A stretch of 64,000 nucleotides of DNA, taken from the NCBI GenBank assembly GCA_019217005.1, contig JAHBNG010000059.1, positions 18,559 to 82,558 on the forward strand, in the 5' to 3' direction. This document shows, piece by piece, positions 28,260 to 38,582 of this stretch. Each line of letters starts with the position of its first letter. Position 1 is the first letter of the stretch. The notes under the pieces were generated by a model, which had not been told where the DNA came from, made no database searches, and worked only from the letters and a program-made list of their open reading frames with translations. The stretch comes from Chloroflexi bacterium TSY (lineage in GTDB: Bacteria; Chloroflexota; Anaerolineae; Caldilineales; Caldilineaceae). The position numbers and the translations under genes were made by a program.

Positions 28260-29754
28260 CTTTACTTTCTGGTAAAGGCTTGAGTGACAAAGGGCAAACC
28301 GAAAGGGGCGGAAAAAAGAATCCACCCTGAAAAAACGGGATAAAATGTAAAAATAGTGCTCGGCTAGTTTAAGCAGCGGCATTGAGGCGGCGATGAGCGA
28401 GAACGCCTTTAGGGAAATGGTGTGAAACCGAGGCCTTTTTCCGAAAGTCAGGGTCGAGTTGGTCAGGAGTTGGAAAAAGAGCACTCGAGAGAACACGGCG
28501 CAGCCTGCCGGGAGTGGATTGAGGCTCTCGAGCCCAGTAGCCAGTCGGTATGGGAGGAAGAGAAGCGGCTAAATGGGAAAGAAGATTGCCAGCCAGCAGC
28601 CCCAGTTCAGGTAAGCGGAAACAAGCCTCATCGGCATGAACAAATTGACGATGTAAGCCAATCATCTGCTTGGAAGCCAAGGGGGGATGTTCAACAGGCC
28701 AGCGTTCCAGGTAGACAAGATAAATGGTTTCAGGCTGCAAAGTCATAACGGTCGCCAAAACCAAAGGTGTGTTGTAGGCCGGATCCTGAATGACGTAAAT
28801 CGAGTAGGTACGGTTGGCTGTATCCACCTTGGTTGTTCTGGGGACGAGATTGTGCCATGCTTGATAGCAAATCAGGCGACCACTATAGAGAAAGCGACCA
28901 GACGAGTCCGGAGTTGTAGCCTCGAGTCGCTTTCCCTTATAGCTGCGAGAGAGCGGTCGCACAATATCACCATATTCAGGTGGTCTGCCTTTTTTCTTTG
29001 CGTTTGGGGAACTCATTGCGGCGCACTGTGCAGTTAATCGCTTCCCGCAGGACAAATCGGTCTATGCCGCTTTCTAGCATTTCTCTGATTGTAAACCCGG
29101 CATCGACCACCGCCACTTCGTCTGACTCCAGTGATTTCTTCGTCTCTGTCAGCAGCTTTTCCGAAACTCACTTTCCTTTGTTCCAACCGTGCATCTCATG
29201 ATTGCCTTGAGCAGTGGCACTCGCTTCCCGCCTATCTCCCCCGAGCTTATCATCACTCCAAAGATGAGCGCGGGCAATGCCCGACGAGCCGTTGAGTTAT
29301 AGAGTCGGTTCACTTTCCCTTGCAGCTTCGGTCGCCAGAACCCTGTGATATCTATGCTTTTCACTCGGTACCCTTCTAACTTTTTTGCCTCCCATTCCCC
29401 CTTTCCACTTCTTCTTGCCACGACCCCAGCAGACTTGTGATATCCCATGATCCATATCGAAAGCTCCACCAGCTTCGCCGGAGCTCCTCATCTTCAAACC
29501 CGCTTTCTTTCAATGCGCTATGGATTGCTCCTCGACTTTTCAGAAACGACCCATTCAGCATTGCCCACATCAGACGCATTACATTTACGTTTGTTCCCAT
29601 CGGCGTTACTTGCAATACATTCATCAGTACTGCTATAGTTATTTCTGGCGCGGTTAGCATTCCTTCCTCCTTTTTGGGTTCTCTACCTTTAGGATGAACT
29701 GCTAACCGCTTTTTGTCACATTTCTCATCTCTTTTCTTTTACCAGAAAGTAAAG
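28260..29754 (-). mobile_element. 1495-bp IS, copy 2, between the two permease genes
   Basis: Same inverted ends as the copy at 5346 (CTTTACTTTCTGGTAAA from 28260; complement ending 29754). Flanked by a 5-bp duplication TAAAA (28255-28259, 29755-29759). It lies between the stop of one permease and the start of the next, so it separates genes that are normally adjacent. It is in reverse orientation to the operon and may block or reduce read-through. Confidence 0.92.
28369..29660 (-). pseudogene. DDE transposase fragments (copy 2)
   Basis: The longest intact part (228 aa, 29055-28369) runs from KKKGRPPEYGDIVRPLSRSY through DTANRTYSIYVIQDPAYNTP to LERWPVEHPPLASKQMIG, which holds the probable catalytic Glu, and ends at HRRLNAAA. 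The N-terminal part, MLTAPEITIAVLMNVLQVTP at 29660, lies in another frame. Copy 2 keeps a longer frame than copy 1, but neither copy can make the full protein. Confidence 0.78.
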
Positions 29755-29772
29755 TAAAAAGGAATACGTTCT

Positions 29773-30681
29773 ATGACGGCTACAACCATACCATCGGGTG
29801 CAATCAGTGAACCAAAGCAGCGCAATCGATTTGCCGAGATCTTTTTCGGCATGACCCGAACCCTCTCGGGGAAGCTCGGCCTGACGTTGCTGATCTTTCA
29901 TTTTCTATTGGCGATTTTGGCCCCCGTTCTTGTTCCCCACGACCCGCTCCATGTTCCCGATTCTTCAGAAGGACTCAAACTAGCCGCACCCTCTTCTGAG
30001 CATCCCTTTGGCAATGACCGCATCGGGCGCGATGTGCTTTCACGGACGATGATGGGGGGACGGATTGCACTGTTCGTGACAGTGATTGGCACTACGATTG
30101 CCATCTCTTGGAGTAGTATTGGCGGTATGCTGTTGGGTCTTATCGGCGGTCGTCTCGATGAAGCCGTCATGCGTGTGGTGGATGCCGTGCAAGCGGTCCC
30201 ATTCTTGTTATTTTTACTACTAATCATCGCCATCGTGGGAACCGATACCTGGGTTCTAATTGCGACCCTGGGTTTTTTCTTTGGGGTCTCTCCCCTTCGC
30301 ATCTTTCGCAATGCAACCCTAGATTTTGTGGCGCGTGACTTTCTAGTTGCAGCTCGCGCTCGAGGGGAGAATATGTGGACCATTCTGCGACGCGAACTGC
30401 TCCCCAACATTCTAGACATTGTTTTAGTTGAGGGTGCCATGCGCTGGTCGTGGATGCTGCTGGCTTTTAGCTCCCTCTCCTTCTTGGGGTTCGGTGTGGC
30501 CCCACCAACGCCCGACTGGGGTCTCATGATCTCTGATAGCCGCGGTGTATTATCCATCGCGCCGTGGTGGACATTTGCGCCTCTGTTGGCTCTTAGTTCG
30601 CTCATCATTGCCATTAACCTGACAGCGGATGCGCTTGCCAAATCAACTGGTCTGGATCGAGCACAAGGCGCTCCAGTATAG
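29773..30681 (+). CDS. Peptide ABC transporter permease (DppC type)
   Basis: 302 aa, OppC/DppC family with six helices. It has the N-terminal segment GKLGLTLLIFHFLLAILAP, HPFGNDRIGRDVLSRTMMGG near residue 80, and the EAA loop VAARARGENMWTILRRELLP. WGLMISDSRGVLSIAPWW near the end is typical. Partner of the permease at 27303, from which it is separated by the IS. The start is 18 nt after the IS end, so its ribosome-binding site is now partly IS-derived flank (AAAAAGGAATACG). Confidence 0.94.
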   Translation: MTATTIPSGAISEPKQRNRFAEIFFGMTRTLSGKLGLTLLIFHFLLAILAPVLVPHDPLHVPDSSEGLKLAAPSSEHPFGNDRIGRDVLSRTMMGGRIALFVTVIGTTIAISWSSIGGMLLGLIGGRLDEAVMRVVDAVQAVPFLLFLLLIIAIVGTDTWVLIATLGFFFGVSPLRIFRNATLDFVARDFLVAARARGENMWTILRRELLPNILDIVLVEGAMRWSWMLLAFSSLSFLGFGVAPPTPDWGLMISDSRGVLSIAPWWTFAPLLALSSLIIAINLTADALAKSTGLDRAQGAPV

Positions 30682-30741
30682 AAAACGTAATACATGTTTT
30701 GTTTTCCCATCAGCTTGCCATAACCAAAAACAAGATTATTT

Positions 30742-32784
30742 ATGAATGAACATATAATTGAAATCAGTCATCTGTCGATAGGATACCGCAATCGCGCTGG
30801 AGACATTGTCCAAGTGTTGCGCGATATCGACCTAACCATAGACCCTGGCGAGACGGTCGGCCTGGTGGGAGAAAGTGGCAGCGGCAAGAGCACGTTGGCC
30901 TTGGCCATGATGGCTTTTCTACGTTCAGGCAGCGAACTGTTAAATGGAGATGTGCGATTCTCTGGCATTGATCTCTTTGCGCTTTCTGATAGGAAGATCG
31001 AAGCCATGCGCGGCAAAGAGATTGCGTTGATTCCACAGAATGCTGGACAATCGTTGACGCCCACCATGAAGGTCGGGGCGCAAATCGAAGAAGCGCTGCG
31101 TCTCCACACAAACCTCATTGCTGCGGATCGAGCAGTTCGCGCCATTGAACTGCTGGGTTTGGTGCGCCTACCCTCTCCCGATGAACTGGCAGACCGTTAC
31201 CCCCATGAGTTGTCTGGCGGTCAACAGCAGCGCGTGGCGGTTGCGATGGCGCTAGCCGGCGATGCACGTTTGCTCTTGCTCGATGAGCCAACAACCGGTC
31301 TCGATGTAACCACACAAGCCCATATTCTTGAACTGCTCAGCGATATTGCCAAAGAGACCAATACGGCCATGGTCTATGTGAGCCACGACCTGGGTGTCAT
31401 TGCGCGTGTCAGCCATCGAGTGGCGGTCATGTATGCCGGTGAAATCGTCGAAGATGGTCCCGCACGGGCTGTTTTTGCTCATCCCAATCATCCATATGCG
31501 CGTGGTCTGCTTAGCTCAATTCCTCGTTTAGATGATGAACATCTGCCGCCATCGCTACCCGGTACCCCGCCTGCTGTCGGCTCAATTTTAGCCGGTTGCG
31601 CCTTTCGTGACCGCTGTGCTTTTGCCACCGAAATTTGCACCACCGATGCCCCGGCACTGATTGCAATTCAAGGGTCAAATCCGGTTCATAAAATTCGCTG
31701 TCACCATTGGGAAGAGGTACTTCAAACAAAGATGGCGCGTGACGGGAGCGCAGTTGAACGATATGCGGCCAATGGCAACGAAAAGCCCTTGCTCTCTATG
31801 AGTGATGTGGCGATCACATACTTCAAGCCTCGCTTGCTCGATGCGCTATTTCGAATCCAAGAACCGCCTCATACAGTTGACAATATTTCTCTCGACATAC
31901 ACCAAGGCGAGACGATTGCCCTGGTTGGCGAATCTGGTTCGGGGAAGTCCACAATCATTCGCACGATTGCAGGCTTAAAGCCGCCCAAAACGGGTACGAT
32001 TACGTACGATGGTCAAGATTTAACCTTGAGTGTTGATCGTCGAGATCGTGATTTACGACGGCGGATTCAGCTGATTTTCCAGAATCCAGACGCATCGCTC
32101 AATCCGCGGCAAACGGTGGCGGAAATTTTAGCCATGCCGTTGCGTCTTTACTTTGGAGATAGTCCCTCGGAGATTGAGGTAAAATCGCGCGAAATACTGC
32201 GACGTGTACGGCTCGGTGAGCATTATTTAGAGCGTTATCCAGCACAGCTTTCGGGTGGTGAAAAGCAGCGCGTCGCAATCGCGCGCGCGTTTGTGGCTGA
32301 TCCAGAATTGATCTTATGTGACGAAGTGACCTCTGCGTTGGATGTATCGGTCCAAGCTGCTGTACTTGATCTGCTCTACGAATTGAAGAGTGAGCAAGAT
32401 GCGACCTATATCTTTATTTCGCACGATTTGGCCGTCGTGCGGGCAGTAGCAGATCGGGTGGCGGTTCTCTATCAGGGGCGGCTCTGCGAAGTTGGTCCTG
32501 TTGACGCCATTTACGCTCCCCCCTTCCACCCATACACAGAGACGCTAGTCGGAGCGGTGCTAGAACCAGACCCCGACACCGAACCAGTCCTATTGGCAGG
32601 TGATACGCCCGAGTCGTCCCCGCCGGCCCAAGGCTGTCCGTTCCAACGTCGCTGCCCCCATCGGCTTGGTGATATCTGTGATATGGAGTCGCCGCCTTGG
32701 CAAGCGCAGAGTGATGGACACATGATCCGGTGTCACATTCCATTAGCTGAATTGGAACCGACGCAAGTAGGTGTTGTTGAGTAG
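30742..32784 (+). CDS. Fused double ATPase of peptide ABC transporter (DppD-DppF)
   Basis: 680 aa with two complete ABC domains. Domain 1: GESGSGKST near residue 40, LSGGQQQRVAVAMALA, LLLLDEPTTGLD, then the oligopeptide C-terminal motif GCAFRDRCAFATEICTT. Domain 2: GESGSGKSTIIRTIAG near 395, LSGGEKQRVAIARAFV, LILCDEVTSALD and GCPFQRRCPHRL. The Cys-rich ends fit the family's Fe-S or metal motif. It powers peptide import through the two permeases above. The fusion replaces separate dppD and dppF genes, as in some other genomes. Its 3' end overlaps the convergent kinase gene by 52 bp. Confidence 0.95.
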   Translation: MNEHIIEISHLSIGYRNRAGDIVQVLRDIDLTIDPGETVGLVGESGSGKSTLALAMMAFLRSGSELLNGDVRFSGIDLFALSDRKIEAMRGKEIALIPQNAGQSLTPTMKVGAQIEEALRLHTNLIAADRAVRAIELLGLVRLPSPDELADRYPHELSGGQQQRVAVAMALAGDARLLLLDEPTTGLDVTTQAHILELLSDIAKETNTAMVYVSHDLGVIARVSHRVAVMYAGEIVEDGPARAVFAHPNHPYARGLLSSIPRLDDEHLPPSLPGTPPAVGSILAGCAFRDRCAFATEICTTDAPALIAIQGSNPVHKIRCHHWEEVLQTKMARDGSAVERYAANGNEKPLLSMSDVAITYFKPRLLDALFRIQEPPHTVDNISLDIHQGETIALVGESGSGKSTIIRTIAGLKPPKTGTITYDGQDLTLSVDRRDRDLRRRIQLIFQNPDASLNPRQTVAEILAMPLRLYFGDSPSEIEVKSREILRRVRLGEHYLERYPAQLSGGEKQRVAIARAFVADPELILCDEVTSALDVSVQAAVLDLLYELKSEQDATYIFISHDLAVVRAVADRVAVLYQGRLCEVGPVDAIYAPPFHPYTETLVGAVLEPDPDTEPVLLAGDTPESSPPAQGCPFQRRCPHRLGDICDMESPPWQAQSDGHMIRCHIPLAELEPTQVGVVE

Positions 32785-35223
32785 CTACAATTCTTTAGCA
32801 CCGTCACCAACTCTGGTATTTGAATTGGTTTGCTGAGGTAGTCATTCATCCCCTCATCTAGGCAAATTTCGCGATCACCCGCCATTGCGTTCGCTGTCAT
32901 CGCGACAATGAAGGGCGTTCGCTCATAGCACGCAACGCGACGAATTTCGCGCGTGGCCGTCAATCCATCCATATTCGGCATCTGCACGTCCATCAAGATC
33001 AGATCATAAGGTTGGCGTTCTAATGCCGCCAGAACTTCATAACCATCCTGGGCTACGTCTGCGTGATAACCCAACCGGCGCAGAATCTGGAGTGCCAACA
33101 TGCGATTCACGGCATTATCTTCGGCCAGAAGGATACGCAGTGGGTACTGTAGGGCCATTTGCTTGTGTTGCATGAGAAAGCTGCTTTGCCGACCCACAGA
33201 TGCGTCTGCTTGTTTGGAGGTTGATGCATCTTCCGTCTGCATCGTGAAATAAAAGGTGGAACCACCTCCATCGACCCCATCACTCTCAACCCAAATTCGT
33301 CCCCCCATCAGCTCACACAAACGTTTGCTGATCGCCAACCCCAATCCTGCTCCGTGATATTGCCGATTCAGGGTTCCATCTATCTGACTGAAGGGTTGAA
33401 AGATTTGATGAAAATGCTCCGGTTGAATGCCCATCCCTGTGTCCTTGATCGCAAAGAGCAACTCAATTCGAAGATCGGCACTTGAATGAACGCTCTGGTT
33501 TGCGGAGTCAGTAAATGAAGGACAAGAGGGGTGGTTCAAAATTAGGTTTACACTTTTGATATATAGACAAAAATCTATATGAGACCGTTTTCTCTCTGAG
33601 AACCGGCGAAATCAGAGAATATAAACGTTCTTTCTGTTTCTAAAAGTGTAAACCTATCTATCCAGCTAAAATGAACCACCCCGGACAAGAAACCGTTAAA
33701 TTCACCGAGCCATTTTCAGTAAACTTTATTGCGTTATTCAACAGATTGAGTAGGATCTGACGGAGGCGTGCAATGTCTCCCAGAATGATATCTGGGATTC
33801 GTCTATCGATGGCGTAAGTAATGGTCAATCCTTGCTTCGCAGCTTCTGCCTGCAATATGTCCATCACGCTGCTTACGCATTTGTCTAGGTTGAGGGGTTG
33901 TTGTTCCAGATTGAGCTTGTTTGCTTCGATCAGTGAAAGATCGAGAATATCATTGATGATGTGGAGCAAGAGTTCGCTGCTATAGAGAACGGTTTCCGCC
34001 TGCTCGCGCTGCAGAGGAGATAGCGCAGAGTCGAGGAGAAGATTGGTCATCCCGATGACGGCATTCATCGGAGTACGAATTTCGTGACTCATATTGGCCA
34101 AGAAGATGCTCTTCGCCGCGTTTGCAGATTCTGCTTCGGTCCGGGCTTCTTGCGTGGCTTTGAAGTTGCGGAGCTTTTCAAGGGTGGCGCCGAGAAAGGT
34201 GGCCACATTGAGGAGCAATCGTTCATCTTGCGCATCATACGCGTCATATTCATCGTAGCCGACGTTGATCGTACCAACGACACGCTCTCCGATCAGCATC
34301 GGTGCAATCAGAACCGAACGTATTCCCAGAGAGTTTGACAACTTTTTGCCTAAGGGTCCAGCCGTTTCTGCTTTGGGAAAATTGTAGACTCGCTTGTCGA
34401 TGAGCACAGTTTCGACTTCAGTACCCTTCAATGGGAAGACCATTCCAGTCGGAATATCTCCACTTGCGCCACTCAGCGTTTTGACTTTTAGGCACTCCCC
34501 TGTCTCATCGGGCTCAGTTATGGTCGTTCGTTTGGAGGGGACAATCCGAGGCATAAATTGGGTAACATGAAAAAGGACTTCCTCTTCGGTATCTGCCAAG
34601 CTCATTTGCCGATACATCTCGTTCAGCAACGTCAGACGGTCAGCCTGGTGCTTCAACTCGTCAATTGCTGTTTGCGCCTCAGTTAGATGGCGGCGTGACT
34701 GAATTCTCGCGGCGAGCAGTGAAGCGATTTGCGACAGGAGAAACTGATGCCTTACAGAGTAAGCGTTGGCCGTTTTGCTCCCTACATTCAGTGTGCCGAT
34801 CACTTTCCCCTCTGTAATCAAAGGAGCGAGCATCACAGTTTGCATTCCGCCTGTGGTCTTGGCTGTTGCCCCAGAACGAACAATAACATGACGCCGTTGG
34901 ATCGTTTCTTGGATGGCGAGATTGTCCTTCAAGGCAAGGCGCGTACCAACTTGTGCGCTCCCCAATTCACCCCAAAGCGCAATCAGCTCAACCCACTGCA
35001 TTCCCACGTCCAACAATGTTATACTCACTCGGTCCGACGGAATAATCTGCGGCACGTAGTTTGTCGTGATATTAAAGAGCTCTTCTTCGCTTTGGGCGGC
35101 GTTCAAATGAGTGGTCATCGCATCAAGCCGGGCAAACTGCTGAGCAATGGCTTGCTCACTTTCAGAAAATGAATTTACAGTTGTCATATGTCCTGTTGCT
35201 TCTTTACGTATCTTGTCACTCAT
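32733..35223 (-). pseudogene. Hybrid histidine kinase interrupted by a MITE
   Basis: The N-terminal part (to 33683) has two GAF domains (from about residues 40 and 200), then HisKA with the phospho-acceptor in [20 protein letters not shown] and the N-box [19 protein letters not shown]. The part from 33527 to 32733 has the G1, F and G2 boxes, FAIKDTGMGIQPEHFHQIFQ and HGAGLGLAISKRL, then a REC domain with ILLAEDNAVNRML and LILMDVQMPNMDG (phospho-Asp). The 155-bp MITE lies between N and G boxes; dropping it and one GGACAAGA joins the frame exactly. No membrane segment, so a cytoplasmic sensor once about 790 aa long. Start uncertain (35223, 35235 or 35187). Confidence 0.92.
33528..33682. repeat. 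155-bp MITE, copy B, inside the kinase gene
   Basis: Reverse complement of the copy at 25006-25160, same length, ends GGGGTGGTTCA and TGAACCACCCC. The 8-bp duplication GGACAAGA is perfect (33520-33527, 33683-33690). The near-perfect match between copies suggests recent mobilisation by an element in trans; no matching autonomous IS is in the window. Confidence 0.93.
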
Positions 35224-35575
35224 TCCACTGGTCACCGCCCGAGAAATCGTCTTGGAGAAAAAAATATGGGAGTGTGTACATTATATCATAAACGGTTCAA
35301 ACTTATCTCTACAAACACTTTGCCAAACATCAGTAATTGCCCGTACTTCGCCCGTCTATCGCTAGCTGAAATATGTTCTTTTGAGGCTACTTCTTGACGA
35401 ACAGCATGTGCATTTCATGTGGTTGACGTACGAAGAAAGACCGGTAGGGAGTTTGATCCAACCCATTGATATGATACAATTGAACTCCTAAACCAATCCA
35501 AACAATTAGCGTTGTTCTCAATTAAGCTCAAGTAATAGCCTCATCACATATACCATACCAACCAAGGAGAAACCA
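35224..35575. other. Divergent intergenic region, kinase / binding protein
   Basis: About 350 bp upstream of both the kinase remnant and the second peptide-binding gene. A promoter-like pair for the latter is at 35453-35480. Otherwise AT-rich with no recognised feature. Confidence 0.5.
35453..35480 (+). promoter_or_regulatory. Candidate promoter for the second binding protein
   Basis: TTGATC (35453) and TACAAT (35475) with a 16-bp spacer, about 95 bp before the ATG at 35576. Motif match only. Confidence 0.35.
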
Positions 35576-37363
35576 ATGAAAACCCGTCTCAATCTGCTGA
35601 TCTCATTGCTGTTAGCAGTGGGTCTGATTCTCAGTGCCTGCGGTGCGCCTGCCGCTGCACCCGCAACAGAGAGCAATACGACCAATGCAGCTGCTGATGC
35701 TGTCCCCGCTGACGTACCGCAGGAGTTACGCGTGGCCTCGCCTTTCTTTTCTGGCCAAGCAGGTGGCGATATGGCTGAACTCGACCCACCGCGACGTGGC
35801 ACGTGGTCCTTTCACTCGTTGCTTTGGGCACCGTTGGTCTGGGGTGATACAGCAGGCAATCCCAATCCAGAAAAAAGTCTGGCCCGGTCTTGGGAGATCA
35901 GTGAAGATGGGACTGTTTATACCTTTCACCTGCGCCCGGACGCCGTCTACTCAGATGGAACACCCATCACCGCACGTGATGTCGTCCTCGATTTCGGACA
36001 CTATGCCATGCTCATGCATCCTGAAGCGCGGGGCTATCGCGACAACTTTGGCACCGGTCGCCGCCTCTACTTTGACATTGTTGGCTTTATGGAATTCCTG
36101 GACGACAACCCGTACGAAGAATTTGGTACTGGTGAAGAAGGAGCTATCCCTGGCATCGTGGCTCTAGATGATCATACTGTTGAGATTACACTGGAACAGC
36201 CCGCCGAAAATTTCATTCGGCGCTTGGCAGCGGCCTTTGCTGTCTTCAAGCCTGAAGATCTATGGGCCGGGGCAGATGCCGAGTACGATCTGCTCGATTA
36301 TTGGACAACCAAAGCCGCCGCGTCCGGACCTTACAAGATTAGCGAGGCAGTTCCAGGTGAAAGCTATACAATGGTGCCCAACGAAAATTACTTCGGCCCC
36401 AAACCTACCATCGAAAAGATCACTGTGCTTCACGTCAGTGATGATGTCAACACAATTCTGACGGCTTTTGGCAATCAGGAACTGGACATGGTGAATTTTG
36501 CGATTACCGGCGACTTTGCGCGTCAAGCCTATGGCGATGCCATTCTGAATCCGCAACTGGTTGAGATCCCAACTTGGATTGTAGAGCAATTCTGGGTTAC
36601 GCCCAATGTGCCGTTGGATGATGTGCACGTACGCCGCGCTTTCTCTATGGCGATTGACAAGGATACCCTGATCAAAATTCTCAACGCCGGTGCAGAACTG
36701 CCGCTCCACCGTCGCGTCAACATGCACCGCAATCCGGGTGTGCCGCATTGTGTCGAAGAGACTGCTGCGGTCACGGCACTGCCCTTTGACCCCGAAGCAG
36801 CCAAGGCCGAATTAGAACAGTCTGAATACTACCCAGACGTTTTGGACATGGAAATTCATATGCTCTCCCGCCGCCCAGACCAGTTAGTCCAGTTGGAAGC
36901 GGTTCAAAAAATGTTGCAGGACAATCTCGGATTGACCAATATCACTATCCACACCGAAGAAGTGGCAGATATGATGAATCCACCCTTTCCATTACATCTT
37001 TGGCTGAACAATCAGCAGCCGTGGTATGCAGATATCACCGACACATTGCGCAACATGGCGTTCTTCATCCGCGACGAACCTTGGCAGCCGGATGAACACC
37101 GAGCGTTTGTCGATACGGCCTATATTCCAGAACTACGCACAACGGTGGAAGAATCCATAACAGAAACAGATCCGGCTGTACGCTGTGAGCTAATCGCCAA
37201 AGCCGGTCAAATCTGGAACGATGAGGTCTTCTCACTTGATTTTGGGATTCCGGTTGCCTACTATCTGATTGCACCATGGGTACAGGGTGAATTGGAGTGG
37301 TATCAGAACGCGGGGCAAGGCAAACCGCTCAATATTGAAGATTGGTCGATTGGGGCGAGATAA
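35576..37363 (+). CDS. Peptide ABC transporter substrate-binding lipoprotein (second)
   Basis: 595 aa, family 5 binding protein, with lipobox LILSACGAPA (Cys22) after a signal peptide. The low-complexity Ala/Thr linker at residues 25-45 is typical of Chloroflexota lipoproteins. Core motifs are KSLARSWEISEDGTVYTFHL near 100, YSDGTPITARDVVLDFGHY near 125 and LDDVHVRRAFSMAIDKDTLI near 345. An AGGAG lies before the ATG. No permease genes follow, so it either shares the channel coded at 27303-32784 or is an orphan. It differs clearly in sequence from the binding protein at 25468 and so should bind another peptide or sugar. Confidence 0.92.
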   Translation: MKTRLNLLISLLLAVGLILSACGAPAAAPATESNTTNAAADAVPADVPQELRVASPFFSGQAGGDMAELDPPRRGTWSFHSLLWAPLVWGDTAGNPNPEKSLARSWEISEDGTVYTFHLRPDAVYSDGTPITARDVVLDFGHYAMLMHPEARGYRDNFGTGRRLYFDIVGFMEFLDDNPYEEFGTGEEGAIPGIVALDDHTVEITLEQPAENFIRRLAAAFAVFKPEDLWAGADAEYDLLDYWTTKAAASGPYKISEAVPGESYTMVPNENYFGPKPTIEKITVLHVSDDVNTILTAFGNQELDMVNFAITGDFARQAYGDAILNPQLVEIPTWIVEQFWVTPNVPLDDVHVRRAFSMAIDKDTLIKILNAGAELPLHRRVNMHRNPGVPHCVEETAAVTALPFDPEAAKAELEQSEYYPDVLDMEIHMLSRRPDQLVQLEAVQKMLQDNLGLTNITIHTEEVADMMNPPFPLHLWLNNQQPWYADITDTLRNMAFFIRDEPWQPDEHRAFVDTAYIPELRTTVEESITETDPAVRCELIAKAGQIWNDEVFSLDFGIPVAYYLIAPWVQGELEWYQNAGQGKPLNIEDWSIGAR

Positions 37364-37426
37364 TCCAAAAACTTACTGGCTCAATTTGACAAATACCAAA
37401 AGGAGTAGTGTCTGCTGAATACGAAG

Positions 37427-38536
37427 ATGGATGTAGAATCTCAAATACGGACAATCGATCAAGAAACACTCGCACCGATCGTTCGGAAGGTCCTGAAAGT
37501 TGAATCCATTGAAGTGACCCAATGGCAACATCAACCGTTACAAGGGGGAACAGTAAGTCTTGTCTATCTTTTCAACGGAGAGTGTCGCACCCATTCTCTA
37601 GATTCTTTTCCGGATAATCAAACGACAACCATCCCTTGGTCGGTCGTTCTCAAAATCCAGCGCCAATGGGAGCGGGGTGGAGATCCGGAATGTTGGGAAC
37701 GGGAAATGATGCTCTACCAATCAGAGCTGTTCAATACGTTGCCCGACACCCTTACGGTGCCCTGTTGTTTTGATATCATCCAAAAAGATCAAAACGAAAT
37801 TTGGTATTGGATGGAGGCTGTGACAGGTAAGACAGATACGCGGATGTCGTTAGAAGATTATTGTCTAGCGGCTCGTCACCTCGCCCACTTCCAGGGGCGG
37901 TTCCTTGTCGGGCAATCTCTTCCACCTTATTCATGGTTTAGTACACGCCGCTGGATTGCGAACACGGTTTCAAATTGGGGCACTGGCGCGGTTCCTTGGC
38001 TTCAGAGGTACCGACAGCTATCTCAACCAGAACGTATTTTCTCCCCAGATATCATTGAGGAAACCATACAGCTTTGGCAAACGCGCGACGCGCTTCTTGA
38101 TATCGTCGATAGTTTACCGCGTACCGTCTGTCACCGTGACTATAATGCAGGCAACTTATTTGTGCGAAGAGATGAAAACATTGGTGAGCAGACTTCGGTA
38201 ATCGATTGGGATTGTACGGGGATAGGCGCAATTGGAGAAGATATTGCCGATATGGTCGGGGAAGCTTTAATTTTTTATGATTTTGATCTTGGACAGGCAG
38301 AAGAGTTAAAAGAGTCTGTCCTTTCACATTATTACACGGGATTATGCGAAGCGGGGTGGCAAGGTGATCGACAGCTGCTTCGGCTAAGTTATGCCGTACA
38401 CTCACCCCTTCAATGGTGTTTTCGGGTTGTGTGTCGGGCACAGAATACAGATAATCAGGCACTATTGAAGCGTTATGCCCAAGTGCTCCGTTTCATGCTA
38501 AATCAGGCCCGAGAAGTGCCTCTGCTTGCTACCTAA
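37427..38536 (+). CDS. APH-like phosphotransferase
   Basis: 369 aa with the aminoglycoside phosphotransferase/choline-kinase fold. Catalytic motif VCHRDYNAGNLFVRRDENIG (Brenner motif HxDxxxxN, near residue 238) and the Mg-binding VIDWDCTGIGAIGEDIADM. The N-terminal lobe carries VSLVYLFNGECR and the lysine in PWSVVLKIQRQWERG. Substrate is unknown: an antibiotic, a small amine or alcohol, or a protein are all possible. The nearest AGGAG (37401) is 21 nt before this ATG, so an in-frame CTG at 37412 or 37415 could be the real start. It follows the binding protein after 63 bp. Confidence 0.78.
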   Translation: MDVESQIRTIDQETLAPIVRKVLKVESIEVTQWQHQPLQGGTVSLVYLFNGECRTHSLDSFPDNQTTTIPWSVVLKIQRQWERGGDPECWEREMMLYQSELFNTLPDTLTVPCCFDIIQKDQNEIWYWMEAVTGKTDTRMSLEDYCLAARHLAHFQGRFLVGQSLPPYSWFSTRRWIANTVSNWGTGAVPWLQRYRQLSQPERIFSPDIIEETIQLWQTRDALLDIVDSLPRTVCHRDYNAGNLFVRRDENIGEQTSVIDWDCTGIGAIGEDIADMVGEALIFYDFDLGQAEELKESVLSHYYTGLCEAGWQGDRQLLRLSYAVHSPLQWCFRVVCRAQNTDNQALLKRYAQVLRFMLNQAREVPLLAT

Positions 38537-38582
38537 AGCGAAGTCTCTTTGAAAACGGAAATAGTGACATTTGTCACAGTAA

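Noticed and set aside
32733..35235. Two separate genes: a GAF-kinase and a response-regulator-type protein
   Set aside because: The break coincides with a MITE that has a perfect 8-bp duplication, and excision restores one frame within the ATPase domain.
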